Part shown: one piece after another, positions 30,251 to 39,635 of the stretch
Layout of the letters: each line of letters begins with the position of its first letter
Numbering within the stretch: the stretch's first letter is position 1
Assembly (NCBI RefSeq): GCF_002079055.1
Contig: NC_047500.1
Span: forward strand, 310,001 to 374,000
Length of the DNA stretch: 64,000 nt
Source: Saccharomyces paradoxus
Taxonomy: Eukaryota; Ascomycota; Saccharomycetes; Saccharomycetales; Saccharomycetaceae
Reading direction: 5' to 3'
The notes under the pieces: model-generated
Seen by the model: the letters and a program-made list of their open reading frames with translations, nothing else
Told to the model about the DNA's origin: nothing
Database searches by the model: none
Made by a program: the position numbers and the translations under genes

Positions 30251-30628
30251 TAATATCGAGCTGTCAATTAGTAAGTAAGGAAAGTAGTGTGTCGAAATAT
30301 GATAATTTCCTTGCTTTCATCTTTTAAATGCCTAGTTAATTTCGTATCTACCCTTTACTTCATGCCGATAAAAAGAAAAGTTCCCCGCTCGTGGCCAGCG
30401 ACGTTCGTATATGCATAAAACCGCCTCACCCTCCTTTCGGTGGCAAAAGCAGGTTCTACAAATAAGTATAAAGGTGTAACAAGAGCAGCGTAAGCAAGGG
30501 TACGAGCTGGGATGAGACTGTGACAACAGCGAGCTATAGGCGTACGTTGGAGTATACCTCTACTACAAAAGTTTGTAGTTTTGATATAAAAGAATAAACT
30601 ATCTACTATTTTTTTGCTATATTAAAGA
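30251..30628. other. CUZ1 promoter region
   Basis: 378 bp between the small minus-strand ORF and CUZ1. It holds a PACE at 30439-30447. A 64-residue minus-strand ORF (30332-30526) overlaps that promoter element and is not supported. Confidence 0.6.
30439..30447 (+). promoter_or_regulatory. PACE (Rpn4 site) of CUZ1
   Basis: GGTGGCAAA, an exact match, 182 bp upstream of the CUZ1 ATG. CUZ1 is known to be co-regulated with proteasome genes, so this is probably functional. Confidence 0.75.
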
Positions 30629-31453
30629 ATGTCGGCGGCTATTGAAAAAGAAACTGGAATGTTGGATGTGGGGAAGCACTGTGCGTATTGTAGGCAACTA
30701 GACTTCCTACCCTTCCATTGTTCGTTTTGCAACGAAGATTTCTGCTCGAACCATAGACTTAAGGAAGATCACCACTGTAGGTGGTTACTGGAACAAGAAA
30801 AAGCCCTTAAATCCCAGAAGAGTCATAGCAAAAGTCAGAATGGCTCAAGTTCAAACAATGAAGCATATTTCAAGAGTTTGTTACCTGAAAGGGGTAATGT
30901 TAGAGTCCAAAGAGCGAGTGAAAAAAGAGAACCTTTAAGGGATTCTAATACTGCCAAAGTGGGTTCTACTTTGAACTCAAAGACGTTAGATAAGATATTT
31001 AGGTTTTTCCAAAAGAATGAGAAAAAAAATAGCAATAAAACATCAAAAAAGAACTTCAGTTCCTCTTCAAATAAGATCATTCAATTGGCTAATCTCAAAA
31101 AAATTGCTAAAGGTGACTCCAAGATTCCCATACAAAACAGGGTTTATATTTGGTGCTACTTAGTGGATGGTGACGAGAAGGATACTGGCAAGGAAGATGC
31201 GAGAATGCCGATATTTATCAACAAAATGTGGCCTGTTGGCAGGGCCATGGACTATTTGTCTATCCAACTAAACGCGAAATCCAGTACAGTAACTAATTCA
31301 AGTTTTGGTGAGAAATTTCAACTTTGCAAATTGAGAGAGGGTAAACCGGTTTCATTTTATAATATTGGAGCTTCCTCAAGGGTTACCAATGAGATCAGAG
31401 ATCTTGATACTTTGTACTTGGTGCATGGTAATGCCAACGAAAATTCTAATTAA
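30629..31453 (+). CDS. CUZ1: Cdc48-associated UBL/zinc-finger protein
   Basis: 274 codons. Cuz1 binds Cdc48 and the proteasome and protects against arsenite and other proteotoxic stress. An AN1-type zinc finger sits at residues 18-50, with ligands Cys18, Cys21, Cys31, Cys34, Cys39, His42, His48 and Cys50 all present. A Lys/Ser/Asn-rich linker spans about 55-150. A ubiquitin-like fold with a hydrophobic core lies at about 165-270. The length matches S. cerevisiae. Confidence 0.96.
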   Translation: MSAAIEKETGMLDVGKHCAYCRQLDFLPFHCSFCNEDFCSNHRLKEDHHCRWLLEQEKALKSQKSHSKSQNGSSSNNEAYFKSLLPERGNVRVQRASEKREPLRDSNTAKVGSTLNSKTLDKIFRFFQKNEKKNSNKTSKKNFSSSSNKIIQLANLKKIAKGDSKIPIQNRVYIWCYLVDGDEKDTGKEDARMPIFINKMWPVGRAMDYLSIQLNAKSSTVTNSSFGEKFQLCKLREGKPVSFYNIGASSRVTNEIRDLDTLYLVHGNANENSN

Positions 31454-31747
31454 GAAGGACACTACACAAAAAAATAAACAATCGCGCGGAACACTAAGCA
31501 TATATACTATATAAAAAGAAGACAAAAAAATTAATAACCCATTAAAGATACATAATCAATAAAAAACAATACTATAAAGTACGTAAAGTACGCAATATTT
31601 TTTTAAGAATGGACATTTTTGTCCTTACTTTTTAAATAAAAACATAAAAAAATATCAAATGTACATCAAAATCATAATAATAGAATAAAGCGTGAAGACA
31701 ACGAACGGTAACAGGAAATATTAGAGAAAGAACCCCTCCTCCTTGTT

Positions 31748-32120
31748 CTAACAACATCCTAGCTTGCTGAAAAATCCCTTCGATGATTTATTACTATTCC
31801 TATCTTGCGTTGCGTTTTTAGCGTTTTGTTCGCCGTTGGTTGTTGGTTGCGCATTGTATGCATACTTATTAGTTTGACCATTAGCATTTGTATCGGTAAA
31901 CTGTTTAGATTTCTGTTGCAATTGTTTTTGTTGTTGCTGGGCATACTTTTGTTGAGTTTGTTGCTGATATGCTTCATATGAAGTTGGATCGAGCTTAGAT
32001 GCTTCTCTTTCTTCGTCATAATGTGAATCACCTTGTTGTAATTGATAACGATTGGCCTGTTGTTGAGCCTGAGCTTGTTGCAATTGCTGTTGTTGCTGCA
32101 CTTTTGCTTGTGCTTGCGCT

Positions 32121-32176
<56 letters not shown>

Positions 32177-33439
32177 CTGCTGCTGCTGCTGCTGTTGTTG
32201 TTGTTGATTATAGTGATGGTGATGATCGGGTGATGAATATTGATGGTTTTTACTTCTATGCCTTTTTGATTTTTCATTTGGTGGATTTGGGTGACCGTAA
32301 CCATGTAAGTTCGGCTTTTTGTTTATCGATAAATCCCAACCACGGCCACCATTCAGTTTCATCCAATCATATTGACCATCTGCTGTTTCTCCTAAATCGT
32401 CCAACACTGATAAAAGTAACATACGGTAGCCCTCATAATCAGGAGTTTCCTCAAAGGATAAATTTCTGACAATTTCCAAGTACCTGCCAAATTGAATTGG
32501 TAGGCCCTGAGCTAAATCGTAAACGTTTGTCAGTCTTTTCTTTTCGCCGATTTTCTCGTATTTTTGCTTGTTATTTGGCGCTTTCAAACCTTGCCATGGT
32601 AACTGGCCCCTCAAGAAATAAAAGAAAACGTGACCCATAGCTTCCATATCGTCTCTTCTAGATTGTTCTCTACCCAAATGAGTATTTATCGACATGTATC
32701 TTGCTGTACCACTTAATGATTTCTTTTCCCTGTACGGAATATGTTGTTTAGTTTTTGGATCACGATATTGTTTGGCCATACCAAAATCGATTAGATGAAC
32801 TTTGTTAGCATCTGGTTGACCAGGTCTCCCAATCAGAAAATTATCAGGTTTAATGTCACGGTAAATCAAATCATGTGCGTGTAGATCTTCAATTAAAGTT
32901 ATCATTTGTACTGCGACTTGTACTACAGTTTTCACCGAAAATCTTCTTCCACACCAATCGAACAAATCCTCTAAAGAAGGCCCCAGAAGATCAATAACCA
33001 ATATGTTATGTAGTCCTTCTTGACCAAAGTAATATGCTTGTGGTATACCAGGAGTTCCCGCTAAAATTTTGTAGGTCCGATATTCGTCCTTTAGCTGTGG
33101 GGCTTCAGTTTTTCTCGGTTCAAATTTGATAGCGACTGGTAATCCATTAATCATGTTTGTACCCTCGAAAAGCACCCCAAATGAACCTTCACCGATCTTC
33201 TTACCTATCTTATAGTGCAGTCCAACTATAGTGGAATCGTCGCGTGATTGGGAACCCGAATGAGAGGCAGAGCTGTTGCCAGTATTGTGGTTTAGGTTGG
33301 AGCTGACATGTAAAGAAGGAGGTAAAGTACCATTGACCAATCTAACATTGCTACGATTAGGCATTTGTGAGTTCATTGTGTTATTATTGACAGCTAAACC
33401 TGAATTCGTTGCTGTCAGAGGACTTTGCACTTGAGACAT
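31748..33439 (-). CDS. YCK2: Plasma-membrane casein kinase 1 Yck2
   Basis: 563 codons (about 546 in S. cerevisiae). A palmitoylated CK1 isoform acting in glucose sensing (Std1/Mth1 turnover), endocytosis and morphogenesis with Yck1. The kinase domain spans about 76-360: GEGSFGVLFEG, AIKFE, YRDIKPDNFL, DFGMAKQYRDP and the CK1-type SLSGTARYMSINTHLG. The tail is Gln-rich with a long Ala-Gln dipeptide run and ends FFSKLGCC, the dicysteine palmitoylation signal. The extra length is due to the repeat. Antisense ORFs of Pro-Glu and Leu-Ser repeats opposite are shadows. Confidence 0.97.
32111..32205. repeat. Hexanucleotide (Ala-Gln) and trinucleotide (Gln) repeats in YCK2
   Basis: On the plus strand, about ten GCCTGA units are followed by GCTGCT/GTTGTT triplets. 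In YCK2 these encode alternating Ala-Gln and then polyglutamine. The tight hexamer identity suggests recent replication slippage. Confidence 0.9.
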
Positions 33440-33828
33440 TGTTGGAGAAAACTTTTGCTTGGCTTCTATGTTACGTTTAGTAGAAACAACAAATCTTGTC
33501 TATCAAAATGGAGAAAAAAACTTTTTAATATGATCTGCACAGAAACACGACCACAACCACGTTCTTGAATCTCGAAAGAAAAAAAAATGTCAAACGAAAG
33601 AAGTAATTCCGTAAAGAAACTCTTTTTTCCTGTTTGAAAAAAAAAGGTACTTAGGAATATATGCGGATTACAAAGGTATACAAAAAAAACTCTATCTCAT
33701 ACACAATAACTTAAACTTCCTTTATTATCATGTTCTTTACTTTTCTTTATTTCCCTCCTGAAAAAAATTAAAAAATTTTCATTACTCATTTTGTGGAGAC
33801 ACCCACAGCCCACACTTTAAGGAATGTC
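33440..33828. other. YCK2 promoter and GIM3 3' region
   Basis: 389 bp with many A and T runs, no gene and no motif I would defend. Confidence 0.5.
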
Positions 33829-34218
33829 CTAACGTTCAAGGTTGATATTATCACCAAATTTAGCATATAGGGCCGCCTTCAGAGCATCAAGACGGGAATC
33901 AATGTCTCTTTGTTTGTCCTCCAAAGTCTGTATTTTGTTGTCGAGACGTTCTGCGTCTTCTTCCAGCTGTGCGGTAACTTTGCTCTGCTTCATGAATATG
34001 AAGAGGTCGCCCACCTTGTATTGCACGGGCTCATCTTCGCCAATCAATTCGATCTCTAGGGAAACATCATCAAGGTACTCCTTCTCTTCCCTCTGTAACG
34101 TCAATTCCTGCGCAATAGCGTCCTTACGCATGATCAACTTCGAGAACTCGTTGATCTTCTGTTGGTCTTCAAACGTTACCTGAGTGTTGTTCCTCTGTCC
34201 CTGCGGTAACAATTCCAT
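33829..34218 (-). CDS. GIM3: Prefoldin subunit 4
   Basis: 129 codons. Beta-type prefoldin subunit of the Gim complex that delivers nascent actin and tubulin to the TRiC chaperonin. Two long coiled-coil helices (about 17-50 and 85-118) flank the beta-hairpin segment (DVSLEIELIGEDEPVQYKVG). Length equals S. cerevisiae Gim3. Divergent from INN1, sharing a promoter with an Abf1 site. Confidence 0.96.
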   Translation of the reverse strand: MELLPQGQRNNTQVTFEDQQKINEFSKLIMRKDAIAQELTLQREEKEYLDDVSLEIELIGEDEPVQYKVGDLFIFMKQSKVTAQLEEDAERLDNKIQTLEDKQRDIDSRLDALKAALYAKFGDNINLER

Positions 34219-34339
34219 AGTGATCTTCTCCTAGTTTATTGGCGTTTTGTATTCTGATGGCTGTCGCAAACCACACAAAGCGTAATGTCCTCTAAATAAT
34301 CATCATCTTCTAAAATTGCATGAAAAGCCGCCTCTGCTG

Positions 34340-34352
34340 GTCATGTATGACG
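34340..34352 (+). promoter_or_regulatory. Abf1 site in the GIM3/INN1 divergent promoter
   Basis: GTCATGTATGACG matches RTCRYNNNNNACG at all fixed positions. It lies 122 bp from the GIM3 ATG and 124 bp from the INN1 ATG, nearly central, a usual place for a nucleosome-clearing factor serving both genes. Confidence 0.6.
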
Positions 34353-34475
34353 GCCGAGCGCTCCTCTTAGTATGATTTAGATGAAAACATATAAAGGTAT
34401 GTCAATGATACGAAGAAGTTCGGAGATCTTAAGATTCACAATTGGAATTGGGTTAACTCGTTGAGTCATTGTCGA

Positions 34476-35708
34476 ATGTCCGAAGAAGTATGGAATGGAA
34501 ACCAAGGAATCCTGTCCGTATATGTGAGCAAAGCCAGAGACTTGCCTAATTTGAATAAGCTGGACAAGCAAAATGTGATGCTTAGGTTACGAATAGCTCA
34601 TATGACAAGAGCCAGCAACACTCTACATCGAGCTGGTCAAAACCCCGTCTTCCATTATTTAGAAAAATTTGACATTACCCCCGAGATAAAGCCCTTAATG
34701 TACGTTGAGGTTTATTGCGATAGAAGGAAAAAATCTCCGCTGCCAATTGGGAGGTGTGAAATAGACCTGTTAAATGCTATTAGAGCAGACCCGAAAGAGG
34801 GCTATTGTACCTGGTACGAACTTAAAAGAAGTGGGGATGAATTTGCTGGCACAATATTCATTGAGTTGACTTTCACTCCCAAAGTACCTCATTTAAACAG
34901 AGATGATCTTAACAAAGAAATGGACAGGTTGGATTCATCTATGGCCATGAGGCCGATACCACCATTACCAACAGAGTCAGAGTATGACTATGTTCATGGC
35001 TCCACAATGAGACAAGTTACTCCCCAATGTGCTAGCACAAGTAGTGAGAATAAACCTGAGGAAAAATCTTACAGCAATGCCAATATATTTTCCATGTCAT
35101 CTAAGTCAGATACAGCGGTGTCAGGCAATGGTAGCGACCCAATCGTTTTACCTCCAACTTTTGCAGCTTCCATGGGCACAACTTCTACATTAGAAACTAA
35201 TGATACTGCTATATCAAACACTTCTGACACCAAATTTCATTTCGCAAATCTAAGAAAACTAAAAGAGAAGATAAATATATTCAAGAATCCTGATAGTTCA
35301 ATAAACAATTGTCAAAATGAGTCTAATAAGGTGGACATCGAAGCACTTCAAAAGGCCATTGGTGTAACTTCCTTGTCTTACGACGACGACGACGACGACG
35401 ACGAAGATGCACACAAAGCGTTCTATTCCTCCAGCCATAGAGTTTCCCACAACTATAATCAACCACCTTTACCACCTATACCGACCAGAGATGACATGTC
35501 TAATTATTCGCATTCACACAATAGGCCTTTGGTAGGGAGAGATAGGACGTCACGCCTAAGTTTTTCTTCCTCTAGCCCAAATCCTCATTCATCAGCCTTG
35601 AACTCTCCAAAACTTCCGCCGCTACCGACCACTTTGAATTCCAACTTTAGTTCGAGGAAAAATTCTGTTTCGCCCACAAGAAGAAGACCACCTCCAAGGC
35701 TCAGCTAA
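34476..35708 (+). CDS. INN1: Cytokinesis C2-domain protein Inn1
   Basis: 410 codons from the ATG at 34476 (S. cerevisiae 409); upstream extension has only a TTG. Inn1 couples actomyosin ring contraction to membrane ingression and primary septum formation through Chs2. A C2 domain fills residues 1-130 (GNQGILSVYVSKARDLPNLNKLDKQ onward) and lacks most calcium-binding aspartates, as known for Inn1. The C-terminal half is Ser/Pro-rich with several PxxP motifs (QPPLPPIPTRD, PKLPPLPT, RRPPPRLS) that bind the SH3 domains of Hof1 and Cyk3. A polyaspartate run, coded by repeated GAC, lies near residue 305. Confidence 0.96.
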   Translation: MSEEVWNGNQGILSVYVSKARDLPNLNKLDKQNVMLRLRIAHMTRASNTLHRAGQNPVFHYLEKFDITPEIKPLMYVEVYCDRRKKSPLPIGRCEIDLLNAIRADPKEGYCTWYELKRSGDEFAGTIFIELTFTPKVPHLNRDDLNKEMDRLDSSMAMRPIPPLPTESEYDYVHGSTMRQVTPQCASTSSENKPEEKSYSNANIFSMSSKSDTAVSGNGSDPIVLPPTFAASMGTTSTLETNDTAISNTSDTKFHFANLRKLKEKINIFKNPDSSINNCQNESNKVDIEALQKAIGVTSLSYDDDDDDDEDAHKAFYSSSHRVSHNYNQPPLPPIPTRDDMSNYSHSHNRPLVGRDRTSRLSFSSSSPNPHSSALNSPKLPPLPTTLNSNFSSRKNSVSPTRRRPPPRLS

Positions 35709-35933
35709 TAACAAGAGGGAAGTGCTGTTATTGTAATACTAATATTTATATAGAATTAGGATTTTTAATCTTTACCAAGAGAATTTTTTTTTTAATTTTT
35801 TTTATTTTGATATGTATACATAAACTTGCTGCGTTCCTACCGCTGATTTAAACCAAAAGGTTAAAATGCTAATTCTACAAAATTTGCTTTGAAGGATATG
35901 CAAAAAAAATGACAAAAAGGTGTAAATTCTCAA

Positions 35934-36689
35934 CTAAAAGGCGGCCTCTTCATTTGGATCTTCTTCATCACCGTAATCGTCATCATCACCATTATTGAAA
36001 TACTTTTCGGCATTATAGTCATCATCATCTTCTTCGTCTTCATCTTCTTCAAAATCGTCGTCGGCTAAATCGTCATCGTCACCTTCGCCCGTCTTAGTTC
36101 CTTTTGTTGTCCCATCACCCGCCGATGCATCATCCACATCTTCCGCTAATTCCTTTAATTTTGCCAACATGGAAAGCCCAATGTTTTCATCTTGTAAACC
36201 TGTACCAGTAAAAACATCATCGGCATTATTAAACTTAGAAATTGCCAATAGTTTTCTCTTGTTAATCCCCATTACATTGTACAATTCATTAGGGAAGAGG
36301 TTCAAATTATAAGGATGGTCATCAATGGAGATACCTATTTTCCTTTTTTTTAAATATTTGTCGGAGTATCTTTCAATACCGTCATTGGTATTGTCTTCAT
36401 CTAGGATTATGTTGGATTTGCGTTTACCGCTCTTGTTATTCTCCTGTTGGTCTATTATCAAGTTCATCGATCCGGTATAAAATGGACCATCTTTAACAGT
36501 TTTTGCAAAATTGATGAACTTTACCGCTAATGATCTTTCCTTATTTGTTATAGGGCCATTGATGGGTAATGGAATGGATGGAAATTCAGTAATATGGTTC
36601 TTGCCCACGTCTCCATAACCTAACCCGAAAGGCAGGTTGCTCATATAGTTGTTGCCACCACCTCTACCACCACCTCTATAAGAACTCAT
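35934..36689 (-). CDS. RPC31: RNA polymerase III subunit C31
   Basis: 251 codons, as in S. cerevisiae. Rpc31 belongs to the Rpc82-Rpc34-Rpc31 subcomplex needed for polymerase III initiation. The N-terminus is Gly/Arg-rich (SSYRGGGRGGGNN), and the last 55 residues are almost wholly Asp/Glu (DDDLADDDFEEDEDEEDDDD), the diagnostic acidic tail. The promoter contains a PAC box about 80 bp upstream. Confidence 0.97.
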   Translation of the reverse strand: MSSYRGGGRGGGNNYMSNLPFGLGYGDVGKNHITEFPSIPLPINGPITNKERSLAVKFINFAKTVKDGPFYTGSMNLIIDQQENNKSGKRKSNIILDEDNTNDGIERYSDKYLKKRKIGISIDDHPYNLNLFPNELYNVMGINKRKLLAISKFNNADDVFTGTGLQDENIGLSMLAKLKELAEDVDDASAGDGTTKGTKTGEGDDDDLADDDFEEDEDEEDDDDYNAEKYFNNGDDDDYGDEEDPNEEAAF

Positions 36690-37616
36690 ATTTGGTCGGT
36701 GTGTGTATGTTCGGTACTATCAAGTTATGATATGTTCCTGCCGTATTGTTTTCTATCGTTTGCTGCGATGAGGAAACTATTTTCTTCCTGTAAGATTTTT
36801 TCGTTTTTCAAGTTTCTCTCCATTTTTCATGTCGGGCGCATAAGAATTAAAATTACAGCGAGAAATGAATGAGGATATCAACTCTGATATATTATATTAT
36901 GAGGAAAGGGAACATCGCCCATGTACTTTGAAATAAGAAATTGACTATAGTAATTTCAATTCATTGTGTTACAATCGGTAAGAAATTCCTCGTGAAATGG
37001 CGGCTATTATGTTAAGATCTTTTTTTATCGATCACCAGACTTTCTCTTCATAAGAGAAAAGAGGTTTTTTCATAGCTGCCAAACTATCTGGCACGATCGC
37101 CTCTACGACGTGATGTTTGCGTCAAAAGCCGCCCATTATTATCGAACAAGCCGTAGTGTTCGGATGACTAAGCCAACGAACCATCGCTGCGTCATACTAT
37201 TCCACGTTACAGTATATCTTTTTAAACTCCGGGTTCCTCAGCCATTGAAGGAAATATTATCTTGTCATGTCTATATAACTTAGTTCTTACCCATATTCTT
37301 TTGTACTCCAGCCATTACTTCAGGACCTAATTGCTCGATATCATGTTTGAATTGAGAAATATATCATCCACGCGAAGTGAGAGTCACCGCACTCAGTGAC
37401 CGCCTCAAACAAATAAAAATATCAGTAGTCCTGATGAAACTGCTGCAAACCTACAAGATTCAATTTGATATGCAAATGCAAGTTAATCAGACGTCGAGAA
37501 TATGATACAAGTAGCAACATCGGCAATGGTTACATTATTTTATCAGAAACTATAAAAAACTAAAAACAAAATATTGTCAAAATGACAAAAAGGGAACCCA
37601 TACATATACAGAAAGT
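36690..37616. other. RPC31 promoter and PGA2 3' region
   Basis: 927 bp between two minus-strand genes, unusually long. It has the PAC box at 36765-36772 and otherwise no motif or tRNA-like box that I can support. The region 37080-37210 is relatively G+C-rich without an ORF. Confidence 0.5.
36765..36772 (+). promoter_or_regulatory. PAC box of RPC31
   Basis: GCGATGAG, exact PAC motif, 76-83 bp upstream of the RPC31 ATG. The motif was named for polymerase A and C subunit genes, so its presence here is as expected. Confidence 0.7.
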
Positions 37617-38006
37617 CTATTCATCCAATAATTCCTCGATATCAGCATCACTATCTGGGTCTGTTCCTTGGTTTCTTTTCTTGGCCTCCTCCAAAGCGTT
37701 TTCAAACAGCTCCTGTTGTCTTTTAACTCTTCTTCTAGTTTTCTTACCCCAACCGAAAGAAGTTGTTTCTGCCGTTGCAGCATCATCTGGTCTGTCAATC
37801 AACTCTTTCGACCTTTTTTCCTCTTGGTCTCGTTTGTCCTTTTCTACTTGGGCAGCTAATTGCTTCTTCGCCAACTCTCTGGAGGCAATATTTCTTAAGA
37901 GCAGATAACCACCTACAATTATCACCAATCTTATAAAATGTTTGTAGTCATAGTTGATTAGTTTTGCCACCAAGGTCTCCATCCAAGTTTCCGCTACTTC
38001 AGACAT
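37617..38006 (-). CDS. PGA2: ER/nuclear-envelope membrane protein Pga2
   Basis: 129 codons. Essential small membrane protein involved in protein trafficking; precise biochemistry unknown. One membrane helix at about 24-41 (FIRLVIIVGGYLLLRN) is followed by a Lys/Glu-rich coiled-coil (ASRELAKKQLAAQVEKDKRDQEEK) and an acidic tail. The plus-strand ORF opposite (37582-37908) is the counterpart of a dubious S. cerevisiae ORF and is left out. Confidence 0.94.
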   Translation of the reverse strand: MSEVAETWMETLVAKLINYDYKHFIRLVIIVGGYLLLRNIASRELAKKQLAAQVEKDKRDQEEKRSKELIDRPDDAATAETTSFGWGKKTRRRVKRQQELFENALEEAKKRNQGTDPDSDADIEELLDE

Positions 38007-38157
38007 CTTTCAATCGCTTGGCAGGTTTTTCTCTTCGTAACATCTTTTCTCCAAACAAACCGCCGAATGCACATATACATACAAGTACAAATAGTAATAT
38101 GTTGACATCGGATGGAGATCACTAACTAAACCGCCACCGCGCTAATTCTGCACAAAT

Positions 38158-38922
38158 TCAAATTTCATCATCGCTCTCTACGTCACCATTGACGTTTCCC
38201 TTCTCGGCGGATTCTTCGTTCTTGGGTTGGATTTCCACAGCACGCGGACGCACAAATGATCCATAACCCGGCGCTACAGGGCCAAACAGCGTTACCCCAT
38301 TTATACGCCCGTCGTTTTTGCCCGCGGCCTCCGTGAACTCCACACCGCACCACGTGCCCGTCGCGCCCGACGGCAGCGGCCCCACGTACCGTAAAACCGC
38401 CTCACGAGGAGCACTGCCGTCCACCGTGATATGACAGTGGCGGCCGATAGCCGCCGCTAATTGCTCTCGGGCATATGCCTCGTCCTGCTTTGACTGCACA
38501 GCGCGCTGGCTCTGTCGTGCAGCATTAAACCTACCATAGCCGTGAGCCATCTTCCATCGTAATACGGACTGATCTCTTCGCAAATAATCCTCTTCACTAA
38601 TTGTTTGCGTTGAGGGGATTCCCTCCGCTTGCATAGCCAGTTGGTTAGTGATCGATTGGGTATTAGAGTCTGTAACAACCACAATGAGCTCCTCCTTGCC
38701 TTTTAAGAAGTTGGCATCTTCATCTTCGTCCGAATAGGAGCCTCCTTTCTTAGTGCTGAAAATCTCCTTGTTGTCGTGTTGTCTTTTGACTACTATTTCC
38801 ATATCTTTTGGTTCTACTCCGGTAATATGGTACAGACGATCCTTGAACTGATTTATTTTAAGTTCTTGTGGAAATTGCTTTTCCGTACGGACCAATTCAC
38901 TTTCTATGACAACTCTTACCAT
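38158..38922 (-). CDS. ALF1: Tubulin-folding cofactor B
   Basis: 254 codons, as in S. cerevisiae Alf1. It binds alpha-tubulin during folding of the alpha/beta dimer. A ubiquitin-like domain fills about residues 1-90, a short helical region follows, and a CAP-Gly domain lies at about 165-232 with the signature LRYVGPLPSGATGTWCGVEF and GYGSFVRP. The protein ends in acidic DDEI, the CAP-Gly-binding type of tail. Two G+C-rich stretches near 38250-38450 stand out from the AT-rich neighbourhood but are coding. Confidence 0.96.
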   Translation of the reverse strand: MVRVVIESELVRTEKQFPQELKINQFKDRLYHITGVEPKDMEIVVKRQHDNKEIFSTKKGGSYSDEDEDANFLKGKEELIVVVTDSNTQSITNQLAMQAEGIPSTQTISEEDYLRRDQSVLRWKMAHGYGRFNAARQSQRAVQSKQDEAYAREQLAAAIGRHCHITVDGSAPREAVLRYVGPLPSGATGTWCGVEFTEAAGKNDGRINGVTLFGPVAPGYGSFVRPRAVEIQPKNEESAEKGNVNGDVESDDEI

Positions 38923-39189
38923 CTTTCCGCGGTATGCTTTTCTTCTATCTTTTCATTTGAAGTCGTTGTCTTTGTTCTTGTCACTTGCTTTTTCAACTGC
39001 CGTTTCTCTACGAGCCGGAAAAAAGTACTCTTCTTTTCGAACGGAAAGGCGAAAAAAAGCTGGAGCTGAAAAACTGAAAACGGGAAACGACTATTAAGCA
39101 CAAGCATGTATGTGTAGACTACTTCAGTAAAAGAGGAAGTTATTTGAGAGCGGCGCCTTCCTTGTTACACAAAACTTTAATCAAAAATC

Positions 39190-39635
39190 ATGCATCAGCA
39201 ACAACACTCCGTATGTTTTCCTTCCTATCTTCCTTCGTGGCAATAGCCTTCCCTTTTGAATTTTTTACTAACATTATACTAACCATGCTTCCTTTTTAAA
39301 CAAAGAAATCAGAGAACAAACCACAACAGCAAAGGAAAAAATTCGAAGGCCCTAAAAGAGAAGCTATCTTGGATTTAGCTAAGTATAAAGACTCCAAAAT
39401 ACGCGTCAAACTAATGGGTGGTAAATTAGTTATAGGCGTCCTAAAAGGCTATGATCAATTGATGAATTTGGTCCTTGATGATACCGTAGAATACATGTCT
39501 AATCCTGATGATGAAAACAACACTGAACTGATCTCCAAAAACGCAAGAAAACTAGGTTTGACCGTCATAAGAGGTACTATTCTGGTCTCTTTAAGTTCCG
39601 CCGAAGGTTCTGATGTACTATATATGCAAAACTAG
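39190..39635 (+). CDS. LSM7: U6 snRNP/mRNA-decay protein Lsm7, two exons
   Basis: Exons 39190-39210 and 39306-39635, joined by a 95-bp intron. The product is 116 residues beginning MHQQQHSKSENKPQQQRKKF. Lsm7 is in the Lsm1-7 ring (decapping) and the Lsm2-8 ring (U6 snRNA). The Sm1 motif (YKDSKIRVKLMGGKLVIGVLKGYD) and the Sm2 motif (LTVIRGTILVSL) are both clear. The first exon contributes only seven codons. One extra Gln at the N-terminus and a C-terminal Asn differ from the S. cerevisiae sequence I recall (115 residues). Confidence 0.95.
39211..39305 (+). other. LSM7 intron with two branch-site consensus copies
   Basis: Donor GTATGT at 39211. Two perfect TACTAAC heptamers lie 11 bp apart (39266-39272 and 39277-39283). 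The acceptor must be the AAG ending at 39305 to keep the Sm domain in frame; a CAG seven bases later would shift the frame. Confidence 0.9.

Noticed and set aside
30332-30526. 64-codon Cys-rich minus-strand ORF before CUZ1
   Set aside because: Covers the CUZ1 PACE and promoter; the cysteines show no spaced motif.
31999-32469. 156-codon plus-strand ORF with a Pro-Glu repeat
   Set aside because: The Pro-Glu run is the reverse reading of the YCK2 Ala-Gln hexamer repeat, which is open in several frames.
34462-34468. TGAGTCA (Gcn4-type) just before the INN1 ATG
   Set aside because: Only eight bases from the start codon, inside the expected 5' UTR; probably coincidental.
36690-37616. Possible tRNA or small RNA gene in the long RPC31-PGA2 gap
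   Set aside because: I looked for A/B boxes and a T-run terminator in order and found none.
37582-37908. 108-codon plus-strand ORF opposite PGA2
   Set aside because: Antisense to an essential conserved gene; composition is that of a reverse shadow, as with the dubious YNL150W.
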